A stretch of DNA of 38,242 bases from Corynebacterium sp. HMSC036D02. Its GTDB lineage: Bacteria > Actinomycetota > Actinomycetes > Mycobacteriales > Mycobacteriaceae. Shown piece by piece: positions 32,421 to 38,242 of this stretch. Both the position numbers and the translations under genes were made by a program. The notes under the pieces are model-generated. The model made no database searches. It saw only the letters and a program-made list of their open reading frames with translations, and was not told the origin of the DNA. The stretch covers positions 1 to 38,242 of the forward strand of contig NZ_KV827667.1 in NCBI RefSeq assembly GCF_001836165.1. The letters are read 5' to 3'. Position 1 is the stretch's first letter; each line of letters starts with the position of its first letter.

Positions 32421-33455
32421 ATGTCCAGCTCCACCGATGCCCGCCGCCAAGAGGTCCTGCGCGCCATCGTCGCGGACTACATCGCCTCGCAATCGCCCGT
32501 CGGCTCCAAGGCCCTGCTCGAGCGCTACCAGCTGGGCGTGTCCTCGGCGACGATTCGCAATGACATGGCCGTGCTCGAAGCCGAAGGCCTCATCGCCCAA
32601 GAGCACGCCAGCTCCGGGCGCGTGCCCACGCAGAAGGGCTACCGCCAGTTCGTCGATACGCTGCACGATGTTAAGCCGCTTTCCAAGGCCGAGCGCCGCG
32701 CCATGCTCACCTTCCTCGAGGGCGGCGTGGATTTGGAAGACGTGCTGCGCCGCTCTGTCCAGCTGTTGGCCCAGGTAACTAAGCAAGCGGCCGTGGTGCA
32801 GATGCCTAACCTCAAGGTCTCCCGCGTGAAGCACTGCGAGGTCGTGGCACTCTCACCGGTGCGTCTGCTCTTGGTGTTGATTACGGATAATGGGCGCGTC
32901 GATCAGCGCAATGTGGAGCTCGATGATGTCATCGACCCCGAGCAGACCCACCGCCTGCGCGATATCCTCAACACCGCCCTGGAGGGCAAGACGCTCACGG
33001 AAGCCTCGGTGGAGCTGGCCGCGCTTGTCGACGACTCCCCGGCCGATATCCGCCCCCATCTTCTCAAGGCCGCGACGACGCTGATTGAGACCCTCGTGGA
33101 GCAGCCCTCCGATCGCCTGATCATGGCGGGCACCTCCAACCTCACCCGCGTGGCCCTGACCGAGGGTTTGCCCTCTATCATCGAGGCTCTTGAAGAGCAG
33201 GTCGTGGTGCTGAAATTGCTGGCCCGCGTGCCGGATTTGGGCAATGTTTCAGTCTCCATCGGCGAGGAGAACGAAGCCGATGAGCTGCGCCAAACCTCCG
33301 TCGTGGCTACGCGCTATGGTTTCGGCACCGGCTCGGAGGCAGCTGCACTCGGCGGGCTCGGTGTGGTGGGGCCGACGTATATGGATTACTCGGGAACAAT
33401 CTCCAAGGTCTCTGCCGTTGCACGCTATGTGAGTGAAATTCTGGCGGGCGAGTAA
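32421..33455 (+). CDS. hrcA: heat-inducible transcription repressor HrcA
   Basis: The 344-residue repressor has an N-terminal winged helix (about 1-75; S-S-A-T-I-R-N-D-M and S-S-G-R-V-P-T are family hallmarks), a GAF-like middle and the C-terminal Y-G-F-G-T-G-S-E and G-P-T-Y-M-D-Y-S-G segments. HrcA binds CIRCE sites upstream of chaperonin genes and needs GroEL to stay active. No CIRCE element is present in this window, so its targets are elsewhere. It lies between hemW and dnaJ. Confidence 0.96.
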   Translation: MSSSTDARRQEVLRAIVADYIASQSPVGSKALLERYQLGVSSATIRNDMAVLEAEGLIAQEHASSGRVPTQKGYRQFVDTLHDVKPLSKAERRAMLTFLEGGVDLEDVLRRSVQLLAQVTKQAAVVQMPNLKVSRVKHCEVVALSPVRLLLVLITDNGRVDQRNVELDDVIDPEQTHRLRDILNTALEGKTLTEASVELAALVDDSPADIRPHLLKAATTLIETLVEQPSDRLIMAGTSNLTRVALTEGLPSIIEALEEQVVVLKLLARVPDLGNVSVSIGEENEADELRQTSVVATRYGFGTGSEAAALGGLGVVGPTYMDYSGTISKVSAVARYVSEILAGE

Positions 33456-33476
33456 GCTGGCCCGTCGGATTAGATT

Positions 33477-33500
33477 TAGTATCAACGAGAAATAGAAGGA
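33477..33500 (+). promoter_or_regulatory. dnaJ promoter and ribosome binding site
   Basis: TAGTAT (33477-33482) fits the -10 consensus; AGAAGGA (33494-33500) lies 9 nt before the GTG at 33510. No HrcA-type operator is visible in the gap. Confidence 0.4.
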
Positions 33501-33509
33501 TGACAGTAC

Positions 33510-34652
33510 GTGGCTCGTGACTACTACGGCATTCTTGGTGTAGAAAAGTCGGCGTCCGACGCCGAGATTAAGAAGGCCTACCGCAAGCTGGCGCGCAAGT
33601 ACCACCCGGACGTGAACCCGGGCGATGAGGAGGCCGCGGAGAAGTTCCGCGAGGCTTCCCTTGCACAGGAGGTTCTGCTGGATCCGCAGAAGCGCCGGGT
33701 TGTGGACATGGGTGGTGACCCCATGGAGGAGCGCGCGGCCCAGGGCGGCGGCTTTGGTGGTTTCGGTGGCGGCGGCCTCGGGGATATCTTCGCCGAGTTC
33801 TTCGGCGGGGGAGCGGCCTCCCGCGGCCCGCGTTCCCGCGTGCAGCCGGGCGATGATGCGCTCCTGCGCACCACCATTACTCTTGAGGAGGCCTATAGCG
33901 GCGTCAAGCAGCAGGTCAAGGTCGATACTGCCGTGGTCTGTGACCGCTGTGAGGGCTCCGGTTCTGAGTCCAAGGCCAAGCCGGTGACCTGTGATCACTG
34001 CGGCGGCATGGGCCAGGTTCAGGAGGTCCAGCGCAGCATGCTGGGCAACATGATGACCACCCGCGATTGCCCGAAGTGCTACGGCTTCGGTGAAGTAGTC
34101 ACCGACCCTTGTGGCCACTGTGGCGGCGATGGCCGCGTGCGCAAGCGCCGCGATATTACGGTGAATATCCCCGCCGGCATTGGTGATGGCATGCGCATCC
34201 GCATGGCTTCCCAGGGCGAGGTCGGCCACGGCGGCGGTCCTGCTGGTGATCTTTATGTCGAGGTGCACACCGAGCCGCACCCCGTCTTCGAGCGCAATGC
34301 CGATGACCTGCACCTAACTGTTCGCGTGCCCATGGTGGATGCGGCTCTGGGCTCTTCCTGTACCGTCGAGCAGCTCGACGGCGAGGAGCTCACCATCGAT
34401 ATCGCGCCGGGCACCCAGCCGGGCGAGTCCATCACCCTCCAGGGCAAGGGCATGCCGCGCCTGCGCACTGACGGCTTTGGCAACCTGCACGCCCACGTGG
34501 ACGTGGTGATCCCGACGGACCTGGATAAGAAGACCCGCGAGGCCCTTGAAAAGGTCCGCAATGCCGGCCACGGCGGCACCGAGGTGCACCGCGCCGACGA
34601 CGAGCACGGCGAATCCCTCTTCAGCCGCTTCCGCGATAAGTTCCGCCGCTAA
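33510..34652 (+). CDS. dnaJ: chaperone DnaJ (second actinobacterial type)
   Basis: A 380-residue type-I J protein: J domain (1-65) with H32-P33-D34, Gly/Phe-rich region (79-104), zinc region with four C-x-x-C-x-G-x-G modules (Cys144/147, 161/164, 187/190, 201/204), and C-terminal substrate-binding domains. It stimulates DnaK ATPase and delivers unfolded proteins. Placed after hrcA rather than with dnaK-grpE, it corresponds to the DnaJ2-type copy of corynebacteria. The J-domain stretch [12 protein letters not shown] has Q where an aromatic residue (A-Y-E-V-L) is usual. The stop overlaps rsmE by one base. Confidence 0.95.
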   Translation: MARDYYGILGVEKSASDAEIKKAYRKLARKYHPDVNPGDEEAAEKFREASLAQEVLLDPQKRRVVDMGGDPMEERAAQGGGFGGFGGGGLGDIFAEFFGGGAASRGPRSRVQPGDDALLRTTITLEEAYSGVKQQVKVDTAVVCDRCEGSGSESKAKPVTCDHCGGMGQVQEVQRSMLGNMMTTRDCPKCYGFGEVVTDPCGHCGGDGRVRKRRDITVNIPAGIGDGMRIRMASQGEVGHGGGPAGDLYVEVHTEPHPVFERNADDLHLTVRVPMVDAALGSSCTVEQLDGEELTIDIAPGTQPGESITLQGKGMPRLRTDGFGNLHAHVDVVIPTDLDKKTREALEKVRNAGHGGTEVHRADDEHGESLFSRFRDKFRR

Positions 34653-35392
34653 TGTCTCTGCCCGTCTTCCTCCACCCGGACCTGTCCCTCGCCGAGGTCG
34701 GCCAGCCCGTGGGCCTCGATGGCGCGGAGGGCCGCCACGCGGTCACCGTCAAGCGCATGGGACCAGGGGAGCACCTGGTCCTGATTGATGGCTCCGGGCG
34801 CCGCGTCACCGCCACCATCACTGATACGCAGGGCAAGGACACGCTGGCCGCGCTTGTCGACGACCTCGTAATCCTCCCCGAACCCTCCCCACGGGTGGTC
34901 GTGGTCCAGGCCATCCCAAAGTCGGAGCGCGCCGAGTTGGCCGTCGACCTGGCCACTCAGGCCGGGGCGGATGAGATCATCGCGTGGCAGGCGGATCGCT
35001 GCGTGTCCAAGTGGGATGCCAAGAAGGCCCCGAAAGCCTTAGGCAAGTGGGAATCTGCGGCCGTGGCGGCCGCCAAGCAATCGCGCCGCGCGCGCGTACC
35101 GGCCGTGCGCGGCCCGCTGACCACCCGCCAGCTGTGCCAGGAGATTTCCGGCGCCCGCGCCTTGGTCCTCCACGAGGAAGCCGAGGTTCGGCTCAAGGAC
35201 CTTGCTGACCTCGACTCGGCCGAGACCATCTACCTGCTGGTGGGCCCAGAGGGCGGCATCGGCGCGGAGGAGCTAGCCCGCTTGCAGGAGGCCGGTGCGA
35301 CGGCGATCAAGTTGGGGCCGGAGGTGTTGCGGACGGCGTCGGCAAGCATGGTGGCCTTGGCCAGCATCGGCACCCTGACCGCGCGCTGGTAG
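34652..35392 (+). CDS. rsmE: 16S rRNA (uracil-1498-N3)-methyltransferase RsmE
   Basis: The 246-residue protein has an N-terminal PUA-like RNA-binding domain (about 1-70) and a SPOUT methyltransferase domain with the knotted C-terminal signature L-V-G-P-E-G-G-I-G and L-G-x-E-V-L-R-T-A-S-A. It methylates U1498 of 16S rRNA on the 30S subunit using S-adenosylmethionine. It begins at TAATG, overlapping dnaJ by one base. The usual order dnaJ-rsmE-phoH-ybeY is kept. Confidence 0.95.
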   Translation: MSLPVFLHPDLSLAEVGQPVGLDGAEGRHAVTVKRMGPGEHLVLIDGSGRRVTATITDTQGKDTLAALVDDLVILPEPSPRVVVVQAIPKSERAELAVDLATQAGADEIIAWQADRCVSKWDAKKAPKALGKWESAAVAAAKQSRRARVPAVRGPLTTRQLCQEISGARALVLHEEAEVRLKDLADLDSAETIYLLVGPEGGIGAEELARLQEAGATAIKLGPEVLRTASASMVALASIGTLTARW

Positions 35393-35395
35393 CCT
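35390..35395 (+). promoter_or_regulatory. leaderless -10 box of phoH, overlapping the rsmE stop codon
   Basis: TAGCCT begins with the TAG stop of rsmE and ends 7 nt before the phoH GTG at 35403. No ribosome binding site is present there. Confidence 0.45.
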
Positions 35396-35402
35396 TTTAG
35401 GC

Positions 35403-36368
35403 GTGCCTATTATCACCACCAAGTTTGATCTCGATTCCGCCTACCTCGCCACGGTGCTGGGTCCGGCGGACGATAACCTGCGCGTTTTGGGCAACCTCGT
35501 GGGCGTGGACCTCTTCGCTCGCGGGACCACAGTCACGGCTGCCGGTCCCGATTATGAGGTGGCGCGTGCCCGCAAGGTCTTAGAGGAGCTCGAGGCGATT
35601 GCCCGCCGTGGGCATCCGGTGAGCACCGATACCGTGAAGCACACCCTGGACCTGGTCACGGTGGATGCTCCCGCTTCCGTGTCCGAGACGCTCGCGGCGG
35701 ATATCGTTTCGCGCCGCGGCAAGGCTGTGCGGCCGAAGACTCTTGGGCAATCGCGCTATGTGCAGGCTATCGATGAGAACACGATTGTCTTCGGCATTGG
35801 TCCCGCCGGTACCGGCAAGACCTACCTGGCGGTGGCCAAGGCGGTGCAGGCCCTGCGCGCCAAGCAGGTCAGCCGCATTATCTTGACCCGCCCGGCGGTT
35901 GAGGCGGGGGAGAAGCTGGGCTTTCTGCCCGGTACCCTCAACGACAAGATCGACCCTTACCTTCGCCCGCTGTACGACGCTTTGCGGGACATGATCGATC
36001 CGGAGATGATTCCGAAGCTCATGGAGGCCGGCATCATTGAGGTCGCCCCCTTGGCCTATATGCGCGGACGCACGCTCAACGATGCCTTCGTCATCCTCGA
36101 CGAGGCCCAAAACACCACGCCGGCGCAGATGAAGATGTTCCTGACTCGCTTGGGCTTTGGCTCCACCATCGTGGTAACCGGCGATATTTCCCAGGTGGAC
36201 TTGCCCGGCGGCCAGGTCTCCGGTCTGCGCCTGGTGCGCCGCATTTTGAAGGGCGTGCCGGATATCCACTTCGCGGAGCTGGGCGCGGCCGACGTTGTGC
36301 GCCACCAGCTGGTCGGGCGCATCGTGGAGGCTTACGATAACTTTGCTGAGCAGGAGGAGAAGAAATGA
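35403..36368 (+). CDS. phoH: PhoH-family ATPase
   Basis: A 321-residue P-loop ATPase with Walker A G-P-A-G-T-G-K-T (133-140) and Walker B I-L-D-E-A-Q (231-236), resembling the ATPase core of superfamily-1 helicases. The N-terminal part is a small domain of the PhoH-like group (about 1-90). The role is not settled; the family is linked to phosphate starvation and, next to ybeY, to RNA metabolism and ribosome quality control. The GTG start is supported by the leaderless promoter. The stop overlaps ybeY (ATGA). Confidence 0.93.
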   Translation: MPIITTKFDLDSAYLATVLGPADDNLRVLGNLVGVDLFARGTTVTAAGPDYEVARARKVLEELEAIARRGHPVSTDTVKHTLDLVTVDAPASVSETLAADIVSRRGKAVRPKTLGQSRYVQAIDENTIVFGIGPAGTGKTYLAVAKAVQALRAKQVSRIILTRPAVEAGEKLGFLPGTLNDKIDPYLRPLYDALRDMIDPEMIPKLMEAGIIEVAPLAYMRGRTLNDAFVILDEAQNTTPAQMKMFLTRLGFGSTIVVTGDISQVDLPGGQVSGLRLVRRILKGVPDIHFAELGAADVVRHQLVGRIVEAYDNFAEQEEKK

Positions 36369-36940
36369 GCATCGAATTTATTAACGAGTCCGGTTATGAC
36401 GGCGTCAACGAGGAGATGCTGATCGACGTCTGCTCCTACGCCCTCGGCCGCCTCGACGTTAACCCGGATGCCGAGTGCACGATTACCGCCGTGGATCTGG
36501 ATACCATCGCGGAGCTGCACGTGCGCTGGATGGACTTGGAAGGTCCGACCGACGTGATGAGCTTTCCCATGGATGAGCTCACCCCGGGCGCTACCGGCGG
36601 GCGCCCTGACGCCGCCGAGGCCGGACCGGCCATGCTGGGCGATATCGTGCTCTGCCCGGAGTTCGCGCAGCGCCAAGCCACCGCCGCTGGCCACTCCTTG
36701 GGCCACGAGCTGGCCCTGCTGACCGTGCATGGATGCCTGCACCTGCTGGGCTATGACCACACCACCGCGGCGGAGGAAAAGGAAATGTTCGGCCTGCAGA
36801 ATGAGCTGCTGGCGGACTGGTACGAGGACCTGGCAGCACGCGGCGTGAGCTACCAGCCCAAGCCCTCGGGCCCGAAGGCCTTCCCGGATGCCGCCGAGCG
36901 CGCGAAGCTCGATGAGGAAGTTCCCGGCGGCGGAATCTAA
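36365..36940 (+). CDS. ybeY: endoribonuclease YbeY
   Basis: The 191-residue metal-dependent endoribonuclease has the zinc motif H122-x3-H126-x5-H132 in [11 protein letters not shown]. It works in 16S rRNA 3'-end maturation and 70S quality control. It has a C-terminal extension of about 30 residues after the usual end (A-R-G-V-S-Y-Q-P-K and following), not needed for the fold. The start overlaps phoH by 4 bp. In other corynebacteria a CBS-domain gene and era usually follow; here pdxY does. Confidence 0.95.
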   Translation: MSIEFINESGYDGVNEEMLIDVCSYALGRLDVNPDAECTITAVDLDTIAELHVRWMDLEGPTDVMSFPMDELTPGATGGRPDAAEAGPAMLGDIVLCPEFAQRQATAAGHSLGHELALLTVHGCLHLLGYDHTTAAEEKEMFGLQNELLADWYEDLAARGVSYQPKPSGPKAFPDAAERAKLDEEVPGGGI

Positions 36941-36958
36941 AGCGGCCCAATCGTTGAG

Positions 36959-36979
36959 GTGCTGCGTGGGGCGTAGCAC
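36959..36979. terminator. hairpin between ybeY and pdxY
   Basis: GTGCTGCG (36959-36966) pairs with CGTAGCAC (36972-36979) with one G-T wobble and a 5-nt loop. It is followed by AATAGGGG rather than Ts. It may end the ybeY operon or act at the pdxY promoter, whose CACAAT box (36977-36982) touches it. Confidence 0.35.
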
Positions 36980-36990
36980 AATAGGGGATT

Positions 36991-37839
36991 ATGAACATCC
37001 TCTCCATTCAGTCCCATGTCACCTTCGGCCACGTGGGCAACTCCGCAGCAGTCTTTCCACTTCAGCGCGCCGGCCATGAGGTGTGGCCGATTCACACGGT
37101 GAACTTCTCCAACCACACCGGTTATGGCGATTGGGGCGGGCCGATGATTCCCGCGGAGGAGGTCACGGCGATTGTGGATGGCATCGAGAAGCGCGGCGCC
37201 TTCCCGCGCATCGACGCAATCTTGTCTGGCTACCAGGGCGGCCCGGACATCGCCGGTGCCATCGTGGATGCGGTGAACCGCATCAAGGCTGTGAACCCGA
37301 AGGCCCTCTACGCCTGCGACCCGGTCATGGGTAACGCCAAGTCCGGCTGCTTCGTCTCCGATGAGATTCCGCCGCTGCTGCGCGATAAGGTCGTTCCGGT
37401 CGCGGACATCATCACCCCGAATCAGTTTGAGCTGGGCTACCTGACTGATTGCGAGGTGGGCACCCTGGAGCAGACCCTCGCTGCGGTGAAGCGCGCGCAG
37501 GAGATCGGCCCGAAGACCGTGTTGGTCACCTCGGTGCAGCGCCCGGAGACCAGCGAGGACGAGATTGAGATGCTCGCCGTCGATGGCGAGCGCGCTTTCC
37601 TAGTCGCTACCCCCAAGCTGCCGTTCAAGCGCAACGGCTCGGGCGATGTCACGGCCTCGCTTTTCACTGGCCACTACGTGGAAACCCACGATGCGAAGGA
37701 AGCGCTCAAGCGCACTGCGTCTTCGGTCTACGATTTGCTGCATAACACCTATGAGGCGGATTCCCAGGAGCTGCTGCTCATCGAGTCGCAGGATGTCTTT
37801 GCTAACCCGCAGCTGCAGTTCCGGGTGGAGGAGCTCTAG
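36991..37839 (+). CDS. pdxY: pyridoxal kinase PdxY
   Basis: The 282-residue ribokinase-like enzyme phosphorylates pyridoxal to PLP in the vitamin B6 salvage path. It starts I-L-S-I-Q-S-H-V-T-F-G-H-V-G-N-S, the family opening, has C-D-P-V-M-G-N and T-P-N-Q-F-E-L in the middle, and the anion-hole R-N-G-S-G-D-V-T with the catalytic Asp near residue 218. AGGGGA lies very close to the ATG and CACAAT lies 8 nt upstream, so leader length is uncertain. It is oriented with ybeY but separated by a hairpin. It also supplies the cofactor used by enzymes such as AecD. Confidence 0.93.
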   Translation: MNILSIQSHVTFGHVGNSAAVFPLQRAGHEVWPIHTVNFSNHTGYGDWGGPMIPAEEVTAIVDGIEKRGAFPRIDAILSGYQGGPDIAGAIVDAVNRIKAVNPKALYACDPVMGNAKSGCFVSDEIPPLLRDKVVPVADIITPNQFELGYLTDCEVGTLEQTLAAVKRAQEIGPKTVLVTSVQRPETSEDEIEMLAVDGERAFLVATPKLPFKRNGSGDVTASLFTGHYVETHDAKEALKRTASSVYDLLHNTYEADSQELLLIESQDVFANPQLQFRVEEL

Positions 37840-37934
37840 CCGTCAATCCGTGACTGCCCTGCGCGCGCGTTCGCGGCCTGGCGTGGATGCCTTGACCCGG
37901 CGTCATGTCCTGGCCCCGCCAAGGTGCCCGGCAA

Positions 37935-38215
37935 ACGGCATCTCGCAGAAGGCATCTGTCAGAAGGCGTTTTCACTCCTAAAAACGCCTTTTGCTGCGTC
38001 CAGATGGCGTTTTGCGGTCAAAGACGCCGTTCGGAAGACACCATTTGCAAGATGCCATTTGGCGCAAGCTTTTTCGCAGTCACCATGCGGCGGATAACCT
38101 CGCGCCATCAGCTTTTACTCTCACCTCACTGCTGCTTTCCCGGCCCACCTTCAACGATGTCGTTTCCATCCACAAGGTTCTACTCAGATGGTTCGGGTCA
38201 GAAGGTTCTCTTCCC
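37935..38215. repeat. array of degenerate 14-bp repeats in a gene-free region
   Basis: The stretch from 37840 to the window end holds no convincing gene. It contains eleven related 14-base units in three clusters: 37935, 37949, 37963; 37981, 38002, 38021, 38035, 38049; and 38174, 38188, 38202 (start positions). Typical units are AAGGCATCTGTCAG, AAGACACCATTTGC, AAGATGCCATTTGG and AAGGTTCTACTCAG. Most units in a cluster abut exactly; the second cluster has small gaps of 5-7 nt early on. The unit length is not a multiple of three and the composition is richer in A and T than the neighbours, so it is not coding. It has no constant repeat with unique spacers, so it is not CRISPR. Confidence 0.55.
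37961..37992 (+). terminator. rho-independent-like terminator after pdxY
   Basis: AAGGCGTTTT (37963-37972) pairs perfectly with AAAACGCCTT (37981-37990), extended by two weaker pairs, with an 8-nt loop; a short T-run ends the stem. It stands about 120 bp after the pdxY stop and is built from units of the 14-bp repeat array. Confidence 0.6.
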
Positions 38216-38242
38216 TTATTGCCAATGGAGTTGTGAACATCC

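Noticed and set aside
32402..33509. CIRCE operator for HrcA near hrcA or dnaJ
   Set aside because: I looked for the TTAGCACTC-N9-GAGTGCTAA pattern in the gaps before both genes and did not see it.
33249..34313. A 354-codon open frame antisense to hrcA and dnaJ
   Set aside because: It spans two clearly real genes on the other strand and the gap between them, and its product is alanine/histidine-rich like other shadow frames here.
37935..38215. CRISPR array
   Set aside because: The units are 14 bp, diverged from one another and mostly abut without spacers; no cas gene is near.
38233..38242. Start of a further gene (GTG-AAC-ATC) at the window end, similar to the pdxY start
   Set aside because: Only three codons are visible and the GGAG is too close to the GTG. 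It cannot be supported.
1..38242. Prophage, insertion sequence, tRNA or rRNA genes
   Set aside because: No transposase, integrase, phage structural gene, terminal inverted repeat with target duplication, or RNA gene signature was seen. Nearly all genes are chromosomal types with uniform codon use.

Overview
The window is a gene-dense piece of actinobacterial chromosome, almost certainly Corynebacterium. Reasons: high GC with matching codon use; a secreted antigen-85/mycolyltransferase-type protein; an adjacent aecD-brnQ-flavin monooxygenase group as I remember it from C. glutamicum; the runs fadD15/malQ and hemW-hrcA-dnaJ-rsmE-phoH-ybeY; and many starts with a TANNNT -10 box only 6-9 bases upstream and no ribosome binding site, as expected of the leaderless mRNAs common in this genus. 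I cannot name the species. No rRNA, tRNA, IS element, prophage or CRISPR was seen.

Layout. 1-2.6 kb: a mycolyltransferase-like protein diverges from an M20 amidohydrolase. 2.5-6.4 kb: two paralogous PrsW-like membrane proteases flank a small exported protein in an overlapping minus-strand operon, which diverges from a NarL-type histidine kinase/response regulator pair. A perfect 27-bp direct repeat containing an 18-bp palindrome lies at the same place upstream of two leaderless promoters here; this is the most interesting regulatory signal. 6.4-8.7 kb: a BCCT compatible-solute carrier with a zero-gap small membrane protein. 8.7-15.5 kb: a fully overlapping operon of GntR/UTRA regulator, peptide/nickel-type ABC importer (binding lipoprotein, two permeases, one fused double ATPase) and a FUSC exporter. 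15.6-20.9 kb: ABC exporter, aecD, brnQ and LLM monooxygenase, all on the minus strand. 21-23.3 kb: lipoprotein-idi pair and a carboxylesterase. 23.3-23.7 kb: two tiny overlapping membrane-protein genes. 23.7-28.5 kb: malQ diverging from fadD15, then a Corynebacterium-type hypothetical gene. 28.5-28.7 kb: a cluster of four inverted repeats. 28.7-31.1 kb: paired CNNM/HlyC-family proteins. 31.2-36.9 kb: hemW, hrcA, dnaJ, rsmE, phoH and ybeY, a housekeeping run for haem handling, heat-shock control and ribosome/RNA maturation. 37-37.8 kb: a pyridoxal kinase. 37.84-38.24 kb: no gene, but an array of degenerate 14-bp repeats.

How the genes work together: most operons are tightly packed, with ATGA or TAATG stop/start overlaps implying translational coupling, while several internal genes also carry their own short leaderless promoters. 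The PrsW/two-component block is the best candidate for an undescribed envelope-response module: a sensor kinase and regulator, two intramembrane proteases and one small exported protein that may be sensor, target or effector. Every functional link in that proposal is inference from arrangement and the shared palindrome.
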